In this document: positions 61,018-64,000 of the stretch, piece by piece | Numbering within the stretch: the stretch's first letter is position 1 | How the letters are laid out: each line of letters opens with the position of its first letter | Assembly: GCA_963402885.1 (NCBI GenBank) | Contig: OY727101.1 | Span: 15,538,417-15,602,416 of the forward strand | Origin: Antedon bifida | Lineage: Eukaryota > Echinodermata > Crinoidea > Comatulida > Antedonidae | Direction: 5' to 3' | DNA: 64,000 bases | Notes under the pieces: model-generated | Database searches by the model: none | Told to the model about the DNA's origin: nothing | Seen by the model: the letters and a program-made list of their open reading frames with translations, nothing else | Position numbers and translations under genes: made by a program

Positions 61018-61344
61018 CTAAAACAATAAAGACAAGGCGGATTAACATTAATATGAATATAGCACAGAGGTCAAAGGTTGAATAGTGGGATAAAGAGGGT
61101 ATAGCAACATACTAGTTGGGGATAATAAGATGTTCATATTCCCAAAGTAACAATGCTTGAACATATATATTAAAAATATATATAAATCCAAAGGCAAATT
61201 ACTGAAAAAATGACAATGCTGTGGGTATCAGTGGATGGATCTCAATGGAGATACAAAAAAAAAACAAAAAACGAAAAGCTAAATCAAAACGATAAAGTAA
61301 AACAGCCAGAAAAGTAAGCAGAGCTTTCGGGCAACACTAGCCCT

Positions 61345-61545
61345 ACATATACATATGTCGTATATATAATAATATACATAAATGAGAAATCTATGCTTGG
61401 AAAATGTATATATACGTATACATATGTCGTATATATAATAATATAAATAAATGAGAAAATCTATGCTTGAAAAATGTATATATACGTATACATATGTCGT
61501 ACATATAATAATATATACGATTGAGAAAATAGCTTGGAACTAAAA
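61345..61545. repeat. Tandem repeat, three units of about 72 bp
   Basis: Each unit contains ATACATATGTCGTA(T/C)ATATAA, then ATGAGAAAAT and CTATGCTTG. The ends read GTATATATACGTATAC. Confidence 0.8.
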
Positions 61546-62024
61546 CAAAAGGAATACTATTTTACTTTTTTAACATACTCTAGTTTTGTGCAACTGTATC
61601 TTTAAATAAGGTTTAAAGGGTCAACGATTCAGATTAACCAATCAACATTCTTGAGTACATACTCAATGTTTTATATTATCCAATCAAAATACATAATGGT
61701 TCTCATCCAAGTCATTATGTTATTGATAGCATCTATATTTGACGACTATCTATGTTGAATATATTTTTAGATTTAATTGGTAACATCTGACCTAAAATAT
61801 ATAATAATAGATTAAGTTTGCCAGTAGTAAGTCCCTCCAGCTCTAATTCCTCTTTTATTTTCAATTCAAATATAGAAAAGAAATTTATTTTTACCATTAA
61901 AAATAAAACAAAATGAATAGGTAGTTTAGAATCTAGCCTTGACTCACCTATCAACAGGTGATAGTACATACTGTATACAAGTTTTTAATAAGTGTGAGCT
62001 ACTACCTCAGATAGGATAGGATTA

Positions 62025-63270
62025 TATATGAGTGTGGGCTATTCCTCAGGGTGGACTTATACATGAGTGTGGGCTATTCCTCAGGATGGACTTATACATG
62101 AGTGTTGGCTATTTCTCAGGGTGGACTTATACATTAGTGTGGACTATTCCTCAGAGTGGACTTATACATGAGTGTGGGCTATTCCTCAGGGTGGACTTAT
62201 ATATGAGTGTGAGCTACTACCTCAGATTGGATTATAGAGTGTGGGCTATTCCTCAGGGTGGACTTATACATAAGTGTGGGCTATTCCTCAGGGTGGACTT
62301 ATACATGAGTGTGGGCTATTCCTCAGGCTGGACTTATACTAGTGAGGGCTATTCCTCAGGAGAGACTTATACATGAGTGTGGGCTATTTCTAAGGGTGGA
62401 CTTATACATAAGTGTGGGCTATTCCTCAGGGTGGACTTAGACATGAGTGTGGACTATTCCTCAGGGTGGACTTATACATGAGTGTGGGCTATTCCTCAGG
62501 GTAGACTTATACATGAGTGTGGGCTATTCCTCATGGTAGACTTATACATGAGTGTGGGCTATTCCTCAGGGTGGACTTATACATAAGTGTGGGCTATTCC
62601 TCAGGGTGGACTTAGACATGAGTGTGGACTATTCCTCAGGGTGGACTTATACATGAGTGTGGGCTATTCCTCAGGGTAGACTTATACATGAGTGTGGGCT
62701 ATTCCTCATGGTAAACTTATACATGAGTGTGGGCTATTCCTCAGGGTGGACTTATATATGAGTGTGGGCTATTCCTCATGGTAGACTTATACATGAGTGT
62801 GGGCTATTCCTCAGGGTGGACTTATATATGAGTGTGGGCTATTCCTCAGGGTAGACTTATACATGAGTGTGGGCTATTCCTCATGGTAAACTTATACATG
62901 AGTGTGGGCTATTCCTCAGGGTGGACTTATACATGAGTGTGGGCTATTCCTCATGGTAGACTTATATATGAGTGTGGGCTATTCCTCAGGATGGACTTAT
63001 ACATGAGTGTGGGCTATTCCTCAGGATGGACTTATACATGAGTGTGGGCTATTCCTCAGGATGGACTGATACACAAGTGTGGGATATTCCTCAAGGTGGA
63101 CTTATACAGAAGTGTGGGGCTATTCCTCAGGGTGGACTTTTATACACAAAAGAGGGCTATCCTCAGGGTGGACTTATACACAAGTGTGGGCTATTCCTCA
63201 GGGTGGACTTTTATACACAAAAGAGGGCTATCCTCAGGGTGGACTTATACACGAGTGTGGGCTAATACCT
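62025..63270. repeat. 35-bp satellite array, about 35 units
   Basis: The unit contains GAGTGTGGGCTATTCCTCAG and GGTGGACTTATACAT. Variants (GATGGAC, GTAGAC) form higher-order blocks; for example, the segments around 62380-62560 and 62560-62740 are near copies. Plus-strand open frames of 73-114 codons are repeat artefacts. Confidence 0.92.
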
Positions 63271-64000
63271 CCGTATAATAATACCTACTGTATACATTAA
63301 TATAGTAGTAATAGTTTATGTTACATTAATGAATTCAATTAATTCCATTGAACAAATATTTATGTTTTTATTTCCTATCCATATAAAAATCTTTTATTAA
63401 TTAATTACCACTCTTTTAATTTAATTCAACTATATTGTAAAAATATAGTTTATATATATCACTAAATAATTTAAAATATCTTACCAAATTATCCTATAAA
63501 ATTATAATTATTACAAATGTTCAAGTTACGGATATTCTACTTATTTTGGAACAACGATCAAACAAGTCAAAAATGCAAAATGGCTATAAATGAATAAACA
63601 TCAGAAGTGATAAAACTTATTATTAATTAACAAGCTATGCTCAAACATGTTTTTACAGCATTCGCCACAATCCAAGTATACGCTGATCTGATGCTGAACT
63701 TGGCAATCATGTTCTCGATGGTGATCAGTCACGCGTGAAGTGTGATCGTTTAATTAAATGCACGCTGAAGAGAACCGACATGTACTTAAGAGTCTGCAAA
63801 CACTTTAAGTGACTGCCATTGTTAAGTCAAGGAATTACGATGCATTGTTATATTCATCTTGGATTGCGAAACGGAAATAATAACAGTAATAATAATAATA
63901 ATTTATAAATAGAGGGAAAATGAGCGGTATGAAAATAGAGAGAGATTATAATATTATACAAATAATGAATGTTTATGAGTCTAAATGTAATAGTAGTTCA

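Larger units (their letters stand above)
61018..64000 (-). other. RASGRP upstream intron (open to the right)
   Basis: It contains a 72-bp tandem repeat (61345-61545) and the 35-bp satellite (62025-63270). No upstream RasGRP exon was recognised in the last 700 bases. Confidence 0.6.

Overview
The window is AT-rich animal nuclear DNA. Genes are split into short exons with GT-AG introns, the tRNA genes have metazoan form, and the introns are full of small DNA transposons and tRNA-derived SINEs. I read it as an invertebrate, perhaps a deuterostome such as an echinoderm; the species guess is weak.

Three conserved protein genes were reconstructed by hand from splice sites and reading frames. (1) Minus strand, 3143-10699: N-terminal exons of an ASPP-family gene (apoptosis-stimulating protein of p53; TP53BP2/PPP1R13B relatives). 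Its coiled-coil, ankyrin and SH3 parts must lie left of the window. (2) Plus strand, 22971-29347: a complete ten-exon DNA polymerase eta gene (POLH) of 775 codons, from the catalytic IDMD motif to a C-terminal UBZ3 zinc finger. Two tRNA-Asp(GTC) genes lie in its introns. (3) Minus strand, 33660-61017: ten exons of a RasGRP gene (CDC25-type RasGEF, two EF-hands, C1, C-terminal coiled coil). Its first exons lie right of the window. POLH and RASGRP are convergent. Two further candidate coding pieces are unassigned: a 188-codon minus-strand ORF (18957-19523) and a plus-strand first exon with an RFX-type X-box promoter (35970-36125).

Most of the rest is mobile DNA. The most striking piece is a 5.3-kb transposon (54977-60270) inside a RasGRP intron. 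It has inverted arms of about 1.2 kb, each built from about seven repeats of roughly 145 bp, around a frameshifted gene whose protein family I know only from uncharacterised invertebrate predictions. A second notable region (13003-16141) looks like two head-to-tail, non-coding Helitron-like elements, each ending in a hairpin plus CTAG. One MITE family has 13 copies, with termini like GCTCTGTCTACACTATCAAA. Another MITE (47259-48108) has been inflated from about 130 to 850 bp by a 16-bp minisatellite. A 35-bp satellite array fills 62025-63270.

The three genes act in separate pathways: p53/apoptosis scaffolding, translesion DNA synthesis, and diacylglycerol/calcium-controlled Ras activation. Nothing suggests they are co-regulated. 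Coordinates and splice sites come from reading the sequence by eye; no database search was run.
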